The notes below the pieces were generated by a model that saw only the letters and a list, made by a program, of their open reading frames with translations, was not told where the DNA came from and searched no databases. 38,893 bases of DNA from Chara braunii. Its lineage: Eukaryota; Streptophyta; Charophyceae; Charales; Characeae. This document shows positions 38,501 to 38,893 of the stretch, piece after piece; the stretch's first letter is position 1, and every line of letters begins with the position of its first letter. Both the position numbers and the translations under genes were made by a program. Location of the stretch: the NCBI GenBank assembly GCA_003427395.1, contig BFEA01000029.1:1361617-1400509 (forward strand), given 5' to 3'.

Positions 38501-38893
38501 GTTTGCGTGTTATGCTAGAGTGGACTGAACCCGCTTTCTATCGTCTTCTTCTTAAACCCTAAACCCTTTCACCCTTAGTTATTCTTCCTACCCTCGAACA
38601 GTAATTAAAGTCTGGAGATCCTTTATGAGTTAAACCCCCCTGCCTCCTAACCCCACCTCTGTTTTCCTTGTAAGTTTGCGTGTTCTGCTAGAGCGGACTG
38701 AGCCCCCTTTCTATCGTCTTCTTCTTAAACCATAAGCCCTTTGACCCTCAGTTGTTCTTCCTACCCTCGAACCGTAACTGAAGTCTAGAGATCCGTGGCG
38801 AATTAAACCCCCCTGCCTCTTTCTAACCCCACCCCTGTTTTCCTCTACCCATCGTTACCCTCCTTTCCTCTCCTTAATCCCTACACCCTTCTG
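38501..38893. repeat. 173-bp tandem repeat reaching the window edge
   Basis: GTTTGCGTGTT(A/C)TGCTAGAG starts two units at 38501 and 38674, about 90% alike. Each contains TCTTCTTCTTAAACC and CCTACCCTCGAAC. Unit 1 has AAACCCTAAACCC, two copies of the plant-type telomere motif, which unit 2 has lost. The array may continue beyond the window. Confidence 0.85.

Noticed and set aside
38552-38572. True telomere
   Set aside because: Only two units of the motif are present inside a tandem repeat; no run of telomeric repeats.

Overview
This is nuclear DNA from a repeat-rich eukaryote. The only confident protein-coding locus is a plus-strand RCC1-repeat (beta-propeller) gene split into at least ten small GT-AG exons across positions 21637-37196. 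The exons total 889 bp in 15.6 kb. From memory of the families, the protein resembles a plant RCC1/UVR8-related clade rather than animal RCC1. Together with the very large, repeat-filled introns this suggests a green-lineage (streptophyte-type) genome; a charophyte such as Chara would fit, but the sequence alone cannot fix the species. The assembly is a draft: there is a 25-N gap at 10116-10140, and a perfect 38-bp Nextera mate-pair junction adapter is left in the sequence at 3181-3218.

Layout. 1-2150: an (AG)n tract followed by degenerate short repeat modules. 2600-5600: a nested cluster of tRNA-derived SINEs, foldback MITEs, a large inverted duplication, a truncated U2 snRNA copy and tandem repeats. 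5600-16400: mostly intergenic repeat sequence with several terminal-inverted-repeat elements, a second U2 copy and two U6 copies. 16461-20176: what I read as a decayed, internally deleted Ty3/Gypsy-like LTR element, with LTR-like ends that carry an expanded minisatellite and an integrase/chromodomain remnant between them. 20177-21636: unassigned sequence and microsatellites. 21637-37196: the RCC1 gene, whose introns hold a U6 retrocopy with a 12-bp target-site duplication, more U6 copies, MITEs, SINEs and tandem duplications. 37197-38893: unassigned sequence ending in tandem repeats. The 5' and 3' ends of the RCC1 gene lie outside the window or were not recognised.

The most notable pattern is how much of the repeat load comes from Pol III or small nuclear RNA sources: at least five U6-derived and two U2-derived copies, at least three copies of a tRNA-headed SINE with an unusual T-rich 3' tail, and a second tRNA-like SINE in a tandem dimer. 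They sit among two abundant short TIR families, one bounded by TTAA and one an almost perfect hairpin. I found no convincing second protein gene, no CRISPR array and no intact autonomous transposon.
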